From Helicobacter pylori (GTDB lineage: Bacteria > Campylobacterota > Campylobacteria > Campylobacterales > Helicobacteraceae): a stretch of 64,000 nucleotides of DNA. The position numbers and the translations under genes were made by a program. Below the pieces are notes generated by a model. It searched no databases. It saw only the letters and a list, made by a program, of their open reading frames with translations, and was not told where the DNA came from. Below, in pieces: positions 44,572 through 53,158 of the stretch. Where the stretch lies: NCBI RefSeq assembly GCF_030323545.1, contig NZ_CP122954.1, forward strand, positions 1,543,315 through 1,607,314. The letters are read 5' to 3'. Position 1 is the first letter of the stretch. Every line of letters starts with the position of its first letter.

Positions 44572-45300
44572 ATGAAAAAATTTTTTTCTCAATCGTTGTT
44601 GGCTTTGATTGTGTCTATAAACACATTATTAGCTATGGATGGTAATGGCGTTTTTTTAGGGGCGGGTTATTTGCAAGGGCAAGCGCAAATGCATGCGGAT
44701 ATTAATTCTCAAAAACAAGCCGCTAACGCTACTATCAAGGGCTTTGATGTGCTTTTAGGGTATCAATTTTTCTTTGAAAAACACTTTGGCTTGCGCCTTT
44801 ATGGGTTTTTTGACTACGCCCATGCCAATTCTATTAGGCTTAAAAACCCTAACTATAACAGCGAAGCGGTGCAAGTGGCGGGTCAAATTCTTGGGAAACA
44901 AGAAATCAATCGTTTAACAAACATCGCCGATCCCAAAACCTTTGAGCCAAACATGCTCACTTATGGGGGGGCTATGGATGTGATGGTTAATGCCATCAAT
45001 AACGGCATCATGAGTTTGGGGGCTTTTGGTGGGGTGCAATTAGCCGGCAATTCATGGCTTATGGCGACACCGAGCTTTGAGGGTATTTTAGTGGAGCAAG
45101 CCCTTGTGAGCAAAAAAGCCACTTCTTTCCAATTTTTATTCAATGTGGGGGCTCGCTTAAGGATCTTAAAGCATTCTAGCATTGAAGCGGGCGTGAAATT
45201 CCCCATGCTGAAGAAAAATCCCTATATCACTGCAAAAAATTTGGATATAGGGTTTAGGCGCGTGTATTCATGGTATGTGAATTATGTATTCACTTTCTAG
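44572..45300 (+). CDS. horL: Hor-family outer-membrane protein (HorL-like)
   Basis: A 242-residue outer-membrane barrel protein with a signal peptide (about residues 1-21, ending LLAMD). Repeated amphipathic beta strands with Gly-Tyr-rich turns follow (GVFLGAGYLQG, GFDVLLGYQFFF), and the C-terminal strand RRVYSWYVNYVFTF ends in Phe, the BamA recognition end. It belongs to the Helicobacter Hor group of outer-membrane proteins. The member name is from gene-order memory (HP1395). A G7 run inside the gene (44965-44971) is coding. Confidence 0.78.
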   Translation: MKKFFSQSLLALIVSINTLLAMDGNGVFLGAGYLQGQAQMHADINSQKQAANATIKGFDVLLGYQFFFEKHFGLRLYGFFDYAHANSIRLKNPNYNSEAVQVAGQILGKQEINRLTNIADPKTFEPNMLTYGGAMDVMVNAINNGIMSLGAFGGVQLAGNSWLMATPSFEGILVEQALVSKKATSFQFLFNVGARLRILKHSSIEAGVKFPMLKKNPYITAKNLDIGFRRVYSWYVNYVFTF

Positions 45301-45309
45301 GGTGTGGCC

Positions 45310-47067
45310 CTAGAGAGTCAGCACGCTCTCAATGATTTTAATCAGCTCTTTTTCTCTTTTTTCTAGGCTTTTGGGCGTCCATTCGGTGTAATGGTGTGCA
45401 ATGTCTATGGTCATCTTATAGCAGGTCATCACTCTAAAAGTTTTCTTTTTGTTTAACCTGATTTCTTCTCCCATGTAGATTTTCTTTTTATCTTTGAAAT
45501 CCAAATTTGAAGCTTTAGTGTTTTTCTTGCCCCCTAAAAGCGTGAGATTGGCTAAAGAATGCGTGTAGCACTCCCTTTCTTCTTCGCTAAAGTCCTTCGC
45601 CCATTGGCTTGAGAGATTGGGTTTTTTGGGCAAGATGTGTTCAATATGCAGATCTTTATCCATCTGAATGCGCTTGGGGCAATCGTCATCGCTCATGAAA
45701 TATTCCACTAAAATGAGAATGGGTTTGAGCCATGAATTGTTTGAACTCCTTTTGTGTTTTTCATACAAATGGTCATCTTTTAGTTTCTCTCTAAAATTTT
45801 GTGTTATTTTATTTTTATCTAAATATTCTTTTACAATAGAGATAATATCATCAATGTTTTTCTTTTCCTTTAGGGCTTTAATAATGTTGCAATTAGTTTG
45901 TTTTTTAGGCTCTTTTTGTTCTGCAACCCAATTTTGGTAATAAAACTTGACTAGCAATTCTTTTAAAGCCTCTATCTCGCTTTGGCTATAGTTGTGCAAT
46001 ATGCTGGTGCACAAAATAATGTGCCAAAAATCAGAGGCTAGATAAGAAAGCAAATGAGCATGTCGGTCTTGCATTTCTAACACCTCACAATAAGCGTTGT
46101 AAAAATCTTCTACGCCCTTAAGGTATCCTAATGGGGTTTTATTAAGCCTTTCAAACTGATCGGCAAGTCTTTCTTCCATGTTTTTCCCACTAGTTACCGG
46201 ATGGAGATAGGTTAAATACCAGCTAAACAATATTTCTGCGGCGTTCTTCTCTCGCTTGTTCTCTTTTCTCTTTGGAAATTTTGACTCATTATCCAAGCAT
46301 TTTTGACGCAAGGCATTCCACCGAGACACAAACTCTTCTTGATCCTTTTCTTTAGCGAGTATTTTTAGCAACTCCACCTTAAAAACATCTATCGCATGCA
46401 AGGGCAGACCCCTAGCGTTTAAAACACTAAAAATCCTTAACGCCATACTTATATTGGAGCAAGTGGTTTTGATAAATATGACCTTAAGATACAGCCATCT
46501 AATGAAATCGTTAATGTCTGCAATCTCTTTTTTTTCAAGATAGTTTTTCAAACAAACCGCATTTTTCAAGTAGTTGTTCTTGTCGTTCTTATCATTGCTT
46601 GCATCAAGATCGTCAAAAAATTTCAAGGCATCTTGAAAATCTTTTTTAGCATTAGACTCTATTGGATCAAAATCCAATCGTTTTCTTTTTTTTCCATCAG
46701 TATCGCCCAAACTATTTTCTAAAAAATCTCTGCTAGTTTTGTCTAAATGTTCATTATAGAGAGTGGCCAAGACTTTTGCAAGCAGAATGAAAGTGCTTAA
46801 GCGTTGCTAGCCATCTACAATGTCATAGGTTGTAGCGTTGGTTTCGGAATCTTTGCTGATTGCAATTAAGACTAATGAGCCGCAAAAATAATCGCTTTCT
46901 TTATAACATTCATAGCTAGAAAGCAAATCGTCTAAAAGCTTTTCGCAGTTTTCTTCTGTCCATTGGTAAGGGCGTTGGTAGGTAGGGATTTGGTAATAAG
47001 CACTAAGTTCTGTAGCTAAAATATCTTTTAATTGATAAGCCTCGCCTTCAATGCTTTCGTTTGCCAT
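45310..47067 (-). pseudogene. DUF262/DUF1524 (GmrSD-like) protein with amber codon in the DGQQR motif
   Basis: One continuous frame from ATG 47067 to 45310 (585 codons) is interrupted only by TAG at 46809-46807. The sequence reads IVDG-stop-QRLSTF, so the stop replaces the first Gln of the DUF262 catalytic DGQQR motif (a CAG to TAG change). The C-terminal part carries DUF1524 with an HNH-like HIEHILPK near 45620 and a matching NLTLLGGKKNTKASN block. GmrSD-type proteins are type IV restriction enzymes that cut modified DNA. The short 86-residue piece and the 486-residue remainder are unlikely to work unless the amber is suppressed. Confidence 0.8.
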
Positions 47068-47094
47068 AAAAACCCCTTTGTGTGTTTTGAATGG

Positions 47095-47128
47095 ATTATA
47101 ACATTAAAAAGTGTTTTTTTTTTTTTTT
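47095..47128 (-). promoter_or_regulatory. promoter with A15 tract at -35 (DUF262 gene)
   Basis: On the minus strand TATAAT (47100-47095) lies 27 bp before the ATG at 47067, and a run of 15 A (47128-47114) ends 13 bp upstream of it, covering the -35 region. Homopolymers in this place change length by slippage and alter promoter strength in H. pylori. Confidence 0.6.
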
Positions 47129-47189
47129 GAAATATTTCCACGCATTAAGACGCATGGTTTATCGCCATGCCCTTTTTTACAACCTATTT

Positions 47190-48332
47190 TTAAAGCTCTT
47201 TTAAAACCTCTAAAGGCGACTTGAACGCTAGATTGAAAGTTTTAGCGATGCCTTCTTGGGTGATATAGCCGTTATAAGCGCTCAAGCCTCCAAGGGTGTT
47301 TGCTACGATTTTAGTGTTGGCTTTTAAAAAGCCCTTCAAGCCATGCTCTAAATAATACAACAAATACGGTGCGCTCGCATGGCTATAAGCTACAGAGCTT
47401 GTTTTAGCGGCAATCCCTGGCATGTTAGGCACGCCATAATGCAACAAATCCTCTTCCACATACACCGGGTTAGAATGGCTTGTCTGGTGTATGGTCTCTA
47501 TACACCCCCCTAAATCGCAAGCCACATCTATTACTACCCCTTGTTTTTGCATGCGTTTTAAATGCCTTCTTAAGATCACTTTAGGGGTTTGGCTCGCTGT
47601 AACTAGCACCGCTCCCACTAGCCCCACCGCCCCATTTAAAGCCTGAATGATATTGGCTTCATTCACGCTTAAAACTTCTAAATCATACAAATGGTAATAG
47701 GGGTGGTTTTGCAATTTAGCGTAGTCCAATTCTAAAATCGTTACTTTAGCCCCCATTTGGCTTAAGACTTTCGCGCTCTCCATGCCAACCACACCGCCCC
47801 CAACCACGACGATTTTAGCCCTTTGCGCGCCCGATAACCCCCCAAGCATGACCCCCTTACCCATAAAGCCCTTAACATGCTCTAAAGCCAGCAAATAATG
47901 CTGGATTAAATGCGCAGCCAACCTCCCAGCCACCACGCTCATAGGCGCTAAAATAGGGTAGTCGTTTTTAGGCCCGGCAATGGTTTCAGTGCAAATGGAA
48001 GTGATTTTTTTATCTATAAACATTTCGCACAAGCTTTTTTGATACGCTAGATCCAAATAACTAAACAGCATGGCTTTTTCTTTCAACAAAGGGTATTCAT
48101 GCTCTAAAGGCTCTTTGCATTTGACCACCAAATCCTGCCCCCACGCTGTTTTAGAATCCACGATTTTAGCCCCCACGCTCTCATACGCTTCGTTACTATA
48201 ACCGCTATTAGCGCCGGCTTGATTTTCCACTAAAACCCCCACGCCCTTTTGAGTGATTAGCGCCACATCATCAGGCACCAAAGCCACTCGTGATTCTAAA
48301 TCCATGCTTTCTTTGACTAGCCCAATAGTCAT
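47190..48332 (-). CDS. ald: alanine dehydrogenase
   Basis: A 380-residue NAD-dependent dehydrogenase converting L-alanine to pyruvate and ammonia. The N-terminal MTIGLVKESMDLESRVALVPDDV and the Rossmann site VVVGGGVVGMESAKVL (about residues 174-189) define the alanine dehydrogenase/transhydrogenase family. A complete C-terminal catalytic domain and the length match Ald rather than PntA. It corresponds to HP1398 and diverges from rocF, another nitrogen-metabolism gene. Confidence 0.92.
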   Translation of the reverse strand: MTIGLVKESMDLESRVALVPDDVALITQKGVGVLVENQAGANSGYSNEAYESVGAKIVDSKTAWGQDLVVKCKEPLEHEYPLLKEKAMLFSYLDLAYQKSLCEMFIDKKITSICTETIAGPKNDYPILAPMSVVAGRLAAHLIQHYLLALEHVKGFMGKGVMLGGLSGAQRAKIVVVGGGVVGMESAKVLSQMGAKVTILELDYAKLQNHPYYHLYDLEVLSVNEANIIQALNGAVGLVGAVLVTASQTPKVILRRHLKRMQKQGVVIDVACDLGGCIETIHQTSHSNPVYVEEDLLHYGVPNMPGIAAKTSSVAYSHASAPYLLYYLEHGLKGFLKANTKIVANTLGGLSAYNGYITQEGIAKTFNLAFKSPLEVLKEL

Positions 48333-48535
48333 GTTAATCCTTTAAATAGTAGTGTCAGTTATGATTATATTCGCTCAATAAGACTATTTGAGTGTTTTTC
48401 TGTCAAAAACTTGAATGGTTTTACTCTTTTACACAATGAAATTACTCTATTTATTATCTATTTGCTTATTAGTAATTGGTTGTTAATTTTGGTTTAGAAT
48501 AGGGATCATTAGAGGGGGTTTGAAGGAGTTATAAA

Positions 48536-49504
48536 ATGATTTTAGTAGGATTGGAAGCGGAATTAGGAGCGTCAAAAAGAGGCACCGATAAAGGGGTTAG
48601 GCGTTTGAGAGAAGCCTTAAGCGCAACGCATGGCGATGTGATTAAAGGCATGCAAACGATCACTCAAGAGCGGTGCGTGCTTTATAAGGAGTTTAGATAC
48701 GCTAAGAATTTTGAAGATTACTACCTTTTTTGTAAAGAAAATCTGATCCCTTGCATGAAAGAAGTGTTTGAGAAAAAAGAATTCCCTTTGATCTTAAGCT
48801 CAGAGCATGCGAACATGTTTGGGATTTTCCAAGCGTTTAGGAGCGTTCATAAGGACAAAAAAATAGGGATTTTGTATTTAGACGCGCATGCGGATATTCA
48901 TACGGCTTATGACAGCGATTCAAAGCATATCCACGGCATGCCTTTAGGCATGGTTTTAAATCGTGTCCGTAGTGGGTTTAATCGCATGAGCGAGAGCGAA
49001 GAAAAGGCATGGCAAAAGCTCTGCTCTTTGGGGTTAGAAAAGGGAGGGTTAGAAATTGATCCTAAATGTTTGGTGTATTTTGGGGTAAGAAGCACCGAAC
49101 AGAGTGAAAGAGATGTGATTAAGGAATTAGAAATCCCTTTATTCAGCGTGGAAGCGATAAGAGAAAACATGCAAGAAGTGGTTCAAAAAACCAAAGAATC
49201 ATTAAAAGCGGTGGATATTATTTATCTCAGTTTGGATTTAGACATTATGGATGGCAAGCTTTTCACTTCTACCGGCGTGCGTGAAAATAACGGGCTGAGT
49301 TTTGATGAATTAAAGCGATTACTCAGCTTGCTTTTAGAAGGTTTTAAAGACAGATTGGGAGCCATTGAAGTAACCGAATACAACCCCACGGTGAGCGTAA
49401 AACACACCAACGAAGAAGAAAAGCAGGTTTTAGAGATCTTGGATCTCATCATCAATAGCTGTAAAATTAAAGATAAGAAGCCGTCTTTTGCAATGAGTCG
49501 CTGA
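48536..49504 (+). CDS. rocF: arginase
   Basis: A 322-residue ureohydrolase splitting arginine into ornithine and urea, feeding the urease system. The manganese ligands are in LDAHADIHT (about residues 114-122) and LSLDLDIMDG (about 231-240), and the C-terminal EVTEYNP motif is present. A Helicobacter-specific insertion of about 13 residues (NRMSESEEKAWQ region, near residue 153) is seen. AAGGAG precedes the ATG. It corresponds to HP1399. Confidence 0.95.
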   Translation: MILVGLEAELGASKRGTDKGVRRLREALSATHGDVIKGMQTITQERCVLYKEFRYAKNFEDYYLFCKENLIPCMKEVFEKKEFPLILSSEHANMFGIFQAFRSVHKDKKIGILYLDAHADIHTAYDSDSKHIHGMPLGMVLNRVRSGFNRMSESEEKAWQKLCSLGLEKGGLEIDPKCLVYFGVRSTEQSERDVIKELEIPLFSVEAIRENMQEVVQKTKESLKAVDIIYLSLDLDIMDGKLFTSTGVRENNGLSFDELKRLLSLLLEGFKDRLGAIEVTEYNPTVSVKHTNEEEKQVLEILDLIINSCKIKDKKPSFAMSR

Positions 49505-49835
49505 TTATTTTTCAAACAAAACGATAAAAAGTTGGAAAATGAAACCAACAATGGTGCAGTGTTTAGATGAAAAATTAACCCGCTTTTAGCGTCAAAATGT
49601 CTTGTGTGTTTTGAGAACGCACGCAAGCTTATTGTGTGTCAAAAATGGGGATTTTTCACTAGAGATTGAGCAAAATCAGCAAAATCAAAAAAAAAAAAAA
49701 AGATTTTCATGGGATTAATGTAAAATTCTTATTAAGTTTTTTTTGTTTTTATTACCTAATACTTGCATTCTTATTAGCGTGATTTTACTTGAAAAATTTA
49801 AACCATTTTTAATCTCAAAACATAAGGAGTTTGCG
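49505..49835. other. fecA3 upstream region
   Basis: This 331-bp gap has no gene. It contains the A15 tract (49687-49701), a possible extended -10 (49721-49726) and a leader of about 100 nt that ends with AAGGAG (49824-49829) before the TTG start of fecA3. An operator for the NikR or Fur regulators is expected for this gene, but I could not place one. Confidence 0.4.
49687..49726 (+). promoter_or_regulatory. promoter with A15 tract upstream of fecA3
   Basis: Fifteen A (49687-49701) lie 19 bp before TGTAAAAT (extended -10, hexamer TAAAAT 49721-49726). The tract occupies the -35 region, so slippage would change promoter spacing and expression of the outer-membrane transporter. Confidence 0.55.
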
Positions 49836-52361
49836 TTGCATAAAAAAGTTCTGTTGGCTTTAACTGCCAGCTTGATTTGCCAAGAGTCTTTGTTCGCTAA
49901 AGATAAAGACTACACTTTGGGTAAGGTTTCTACTGCCGGGAAAAAGGACAAATCTGATTATTCTGGGCAGGTCAATTTGGGTTATAGCGGGATCACCGCG
50001 CCTAAGAGTTGGCAAGATGAAGAAGTGAAAAAATACACAGGAAGCCGCACGGTGATCTCTAATAAAGCGCTCACCCAACAAGCTAACCAAAGCATTGAAG
50101 AAGCTTTACAGAATGTCCCAGGTCTGCAAATTAGGAATGCGACAGGTGTAGGGGCTATGCCTACTATCCAAATCCGTGGCTTTGGAGCGGGGGGTTCAGG
50201 GCATAGCGATGCGACGCTTATGTTAGTTAATGGTATTCCTGTTTATATGGCCCCCTACGCTCACATTGAGCTAGACATTTTCCCTGTTACCTTTCAAGCC
50301 ATTGATCGCATTGATGTGATTAAGGGTGGAGGCAGCGTGCAATATGGGCCTAACACTTATGGGGGTATTGTCAATATCATCACTAAGCCTATCCCCAATC
50401 AATGGGAAAACCAAGCGGCTGAAAGGATCACTTATTGGGCTAAGGCTAGAAACGCTGGGTTTGCCGCTCCCCCTGATAAAACCGGTGATCCTTCTTTCAT
50501 CAAGTCTTTAGGCAATAACCTCCTCTATAACACTTATGTGCGAAGTGGTGGGATGATCAATAAGCATGTGGGTATCCAAGCGCAAGCTAACTGGGTTAGA
50601 GGGCAAGGCTTTAGGGACAATAGCCCCTCTAGTATTTCAAACTATTGGCTAGATGGGGTCTATGACATCAACGAAAACAACGGGATTAAAGCCTATTACC
50701 AATACTACGATTTTGCTATCGCTCAACCGGGATCACTCAGCGAGCAAGATTACAAAATAAACCGCTTCGCTAATTTACGCCCTATCAACCAAAAAGGCGG
50801 GCGCTCACAACGCTTTGGGGCTGTGTATGAAAACCGCTTTGGGGATTTAGACAGAGTGGGCGGGACTTTCAGCTTCACTTACTATGGGCAGTTGATGACT
50901 AGGGACTTTCAAGTAAGCTCCAGCTACAATAGCGCTAACACGGTTACTTGTTTTAGCGAAGCGGCATGTAGGGCGGCAGGACTCCCGGCGGGGTATAACT
51001 TGGCTGTGCCTTATTATGCCACCAACTACAATGGTTGGGCAGAAGTAGAAAACCCTGTGCGCTCCATTAACAACGCTTTTGAGCCTAAAGTGAATTTGAT
51101 CGTCAATACCGGGAAGGTCAGGCAAACCTTTATCATGGGCTTGCGTTTCATGACCACCACTTTTTTACAACGCCAATACTTAAACACCAACGAATGCGCC
51201 ACCAAAACGAGCGGTGAGGGGGCAGGATTCTTGTGTGAGGGCGCTAATGTGATGAGCGGTTGGAAACCCCACATCAAGCATGGCGTTTATAGAAACTGGA
51301 ATAACTGGCGTAACAATTACACAGCGGTTTATTTGAGCGATCGCATTGAAGCTTGGGACGGGCGCTTTTTCATCGTGCCTGGTTTGCGCTATGCTTTTGT
51401 GCAATACAACAACGAAAATGCGGCTAACTGGGTGCAAATCCCTGAGAAGGATTTAAGAAAAATCAAGCACATGAACAATTGGATGCCCTCAACCAACATT
51501 GGCTTTATCCCTGTGCAAGGCGATCACAATGTGCTGACCTACTTCAACTACCAACGCTCTTTCGTCCCGCCTCAATTAGACGTTTTGAGCTATGGAGGAG
51601 CGGAGTATTTTACCCAACACTTTGACACGGTGGAAGCAGGAGCGCGCTACACCTATAAAGATAAATTCAGCTTCAATGCGGACTACTTCAGGATTTGGGC
51701 GCGCGATTTTGCCACCGGGCAGTATTCAGTCTATACAAGCGGCCCTATGAAAGGGAATGTGCGCCCCATTAATGGCTATTCTCAAGGCGTGGAGCTAGAA
51801 TTGTATTACAGGCCTATTAGAGGGTTGCAATTCCATGCCGCTTTCAACTACATTGACACTCGTGTAACCAGCCATGGCCCTTTAACAGACTTGAACGGGG
51901 ATGTGCTAAAAGGGACTAGCTATAACAAGCATTTCCCTTTTGTAAGCCCTTTCCAGTTCATTTTTGACGCTCGTTACAATTGGCGTAAAACCACCATTGG
52001 TATTTCTAGCTATTTTTATAGCCGTGCTTATAGCGGGATTAGCAACAGCACAGCAGGAGGCTATTATGGGATGCAATATTATAGTGGGGGGAACAACTAT
52101 GAAAGCGTTCTTAATAGCGGTTATCAATGCGAAGCTTGGTGTATGACCCAACATGAAGGGCTATTGCCTTGGTATTGGGTGTGGAATATCCAAGTGAGCC
52201 AAATTTTTTGGGAAAACGGGAGACACAGAGTTACAGGAAGCTTGCAAATTAATAATATTTTCAACATGAAGTATTATTTTACAGGGATTGGCTCTAGCCC
52301 TGCAGGCTTGCAACCTGCACCTGGAAGATCGGTTACAGCGTATTTGAACTACACTTTCTAA
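49836..52361 (+). CDS. fecA3: TonB-dependent outer-membrane metal transporter FecA3
   Basis: An 841-residue TonB-dependent receptor. A signal peptide (about residues 1-21, ending SLFA) leads into a plug domain (VISNKALTQQANQSIEEALQ onwards, with the IQIRGFG and RIDVIKGGGSVQYGPNTYGG blocks). A 22-strand barrel follows, ending in YLNYTF. The frame is open from 49743. TTG 49836 has AAGGAG 6 bp upstream and gives a proper signal peptide, so I prefer it. In H. pylori FecA3 is NikR-controlled and linked to nickel uptake. Two Cys pairs in the barrel loops may form disulphides. Confidence 0.9.
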   Translation: MHKKVLLALTASLICQESLFAKDKDYTLGKVSTAGKKDKSDYSGQVNLGYSGITAPKSWQDEEVKKYTGSRTVISNKALTQQANQSIEEALQNVPGLQIRNATGVGAMPTIQIRGFGAGGSGHSDATLMLVNGIPVYMAPYAHIELDIFPVTFQAIDRIDVIKGGGSVQYGPNTYGGIVNIITKPIPNQWENQAAERITYWAKARNAGFAAPPDKTGDPSFIKSLGNNLLYNTYVRSGGMINKHVGIQAQANWVRGQGFRDNSPSSISNYWLDGVYDINENNGIKAYYQYYDFAIAQPGSLSEQDYKINRFANLRPINQKGGRSQRFGAVYENRFGDLDRVGGTFSFTYYGQLMTRDFQVSSSYNSANTVTCFSEAACRAAGLPAGYNLAVPYYATNYNGWAEVENPVRSINNAFEPKVNLIVNTGKVRQTFIMGLRFMTTTFLQRQYLNTNECATKTSGEGAGFLCEGANVMSGWKPHIKHGVYRNWNNWRNNYTAVYLSDRIEAWDGRFFIVPGLRYAFVQYNNENAANWVQIPEKDLRKIKHMNNWMPSTNIGFIPVQGDHNVLTYFNYQRSFVPPQLDVLSYGGAEYFTQHFDTVEAGARYTYKDKFSFNADYFRIWARDFATGQYSVYTSGPMKGNVRPINGYSQGVELELYYRPIRGLQFHAAFNYIDTRVTSHGPLTDLNGDVLKGTSYNKHFPFVSPFQFIFDARYNWRKTTIGISSYFYSRAYSGISNSTAGGYYGMQYYSGGNNYESVLNSGYQCEAWCMTQHEGLLPWYWVWNIQVSQIFWENGRHRVTGSLQINNIFNMKYYFTGIGSSPAGLQPAPGRSVTAYLNYTF

Positions 52362-52450
52362 AGGCTTTAAAAAGGAGGGGGATTATTGCGCAATGATAAG
52401 CCGCTCAAGTTAGCCGCTTAGCAATTTTATTGAAATGATGAAATCTTTAT

Positions 52451-53158
52451 TTAAGAATATTCCAAATAAGTTTCTTTGAGACTGGCCTTAGCCCTTTGCC
52501 AATTAGGCAAATACAAACTCAGCAAATCCCTAAAATATTCGTTATGGTGGCGCGCTTTTAAATGCAATAATTCATGCACAACCACATATTCAATGCCCTT
52601 TCTAGGCGCTTTAGCCAATTCCAAATTAAAAAGTAGGGTGCGTTTAGCAATATTACAACTCCCCCATATCCGTTTCATTTTTTGGATTCTAAAGCCTTGT
52701 ATGCTTTCGTTTAAAATCTTTTCGTATTGGTTGATATAGGTTTGTATTTTTTCTCTTAAAACTTGTCTGTAATAGTTTTCTAACACTTTTAAGCGGTTTT
52801 CTAAGCTTGTTTTTTGATGGACATGCAAGATTAAATATTTAGGGCTTTGGAGAACGAAGTGTTTTTTTATAGTGTGTTCAATCTTTAACAAATAGCGTTT
52901 CCCAAAAAGATAATGGCTTTCTCTCTCTAGCATTCCTCTTTGGCTCTGTCTGTTTTGGTTTAAAAAATTTTGTTGCTGTTCTTTTATCCAAGGGAGTCTT
53001 TTAATCAAAGAAAGCCTAAGGCTCTCATCGTTTAAAGCTAGAGGGCAAGACACATGCACAGAGCCATCGGGCGGGCAAACGCTAATGTGTAAATGTTTAA
53101 TATCCTTTTTTTCTATGGCGATGTTGGTATTATTTAAAGTCAAACAATAAGCGTTCAT
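52451..53158 (-). CDS. YgjP-like (DUF45/M48) metallopeptidase linked to type I restriction
   Basis: A 235-residue protein with the zinc motif HELLH in EYVVVHELLHLKARHHNEYF (about residues 190-209), where a further His supplies the third ligand. WGSCNIAKRTLLFNLEL is the second family signature. YgjP-like proteins are often encoded inside type I restriction operons, and this gene abuts hsdR (1-bp overlap), so it likely belongs to that locus. The substrate is unknown; cleavage of restriction subunits has been speculated for the family. Confidence 0.8.
   Translation of the reverse strand: MNAYCLTLNNTNIAIEKKDIKHLHISVCPPDGSVHVSCPLALNDESLRLSLIKRLPWIKEQQQNFLNQNRQSQRGMLERESHYLFGKRYLLKIEHTIKKHFVLQSPKYLILHVHQKTSLENRLKVLENYYRQVLREKIQTYINQYEKILNESIQGFRIQKMKRIWGSCNIAKRTLLFNLELAKAPRKGIEYVVVHELLHLKARHHNEYFRDLLSLYLPNWQRAKASLKETYLEYS

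Noticed and set aside
44965..44971. G7 tract in the HorL-like gene as a phase-variation switch
   Set aside because: The run is short and encodes an in-frame Gly-Gly in an intact gene; H. pylori switching tracts are usually longer.
45297..45313. CTAGGG/CCCTAG hairpin between horL and the DUF262 gene as terminator
   Set aside because: Six-base stem without a T run in either direction; too weak to list.
48522..48540. Riboswitch upstream of rocF
   Set aside because: The 200-bp gap has no recognisable conserved riboswitch core; only an AAGGAG site before the ATG.
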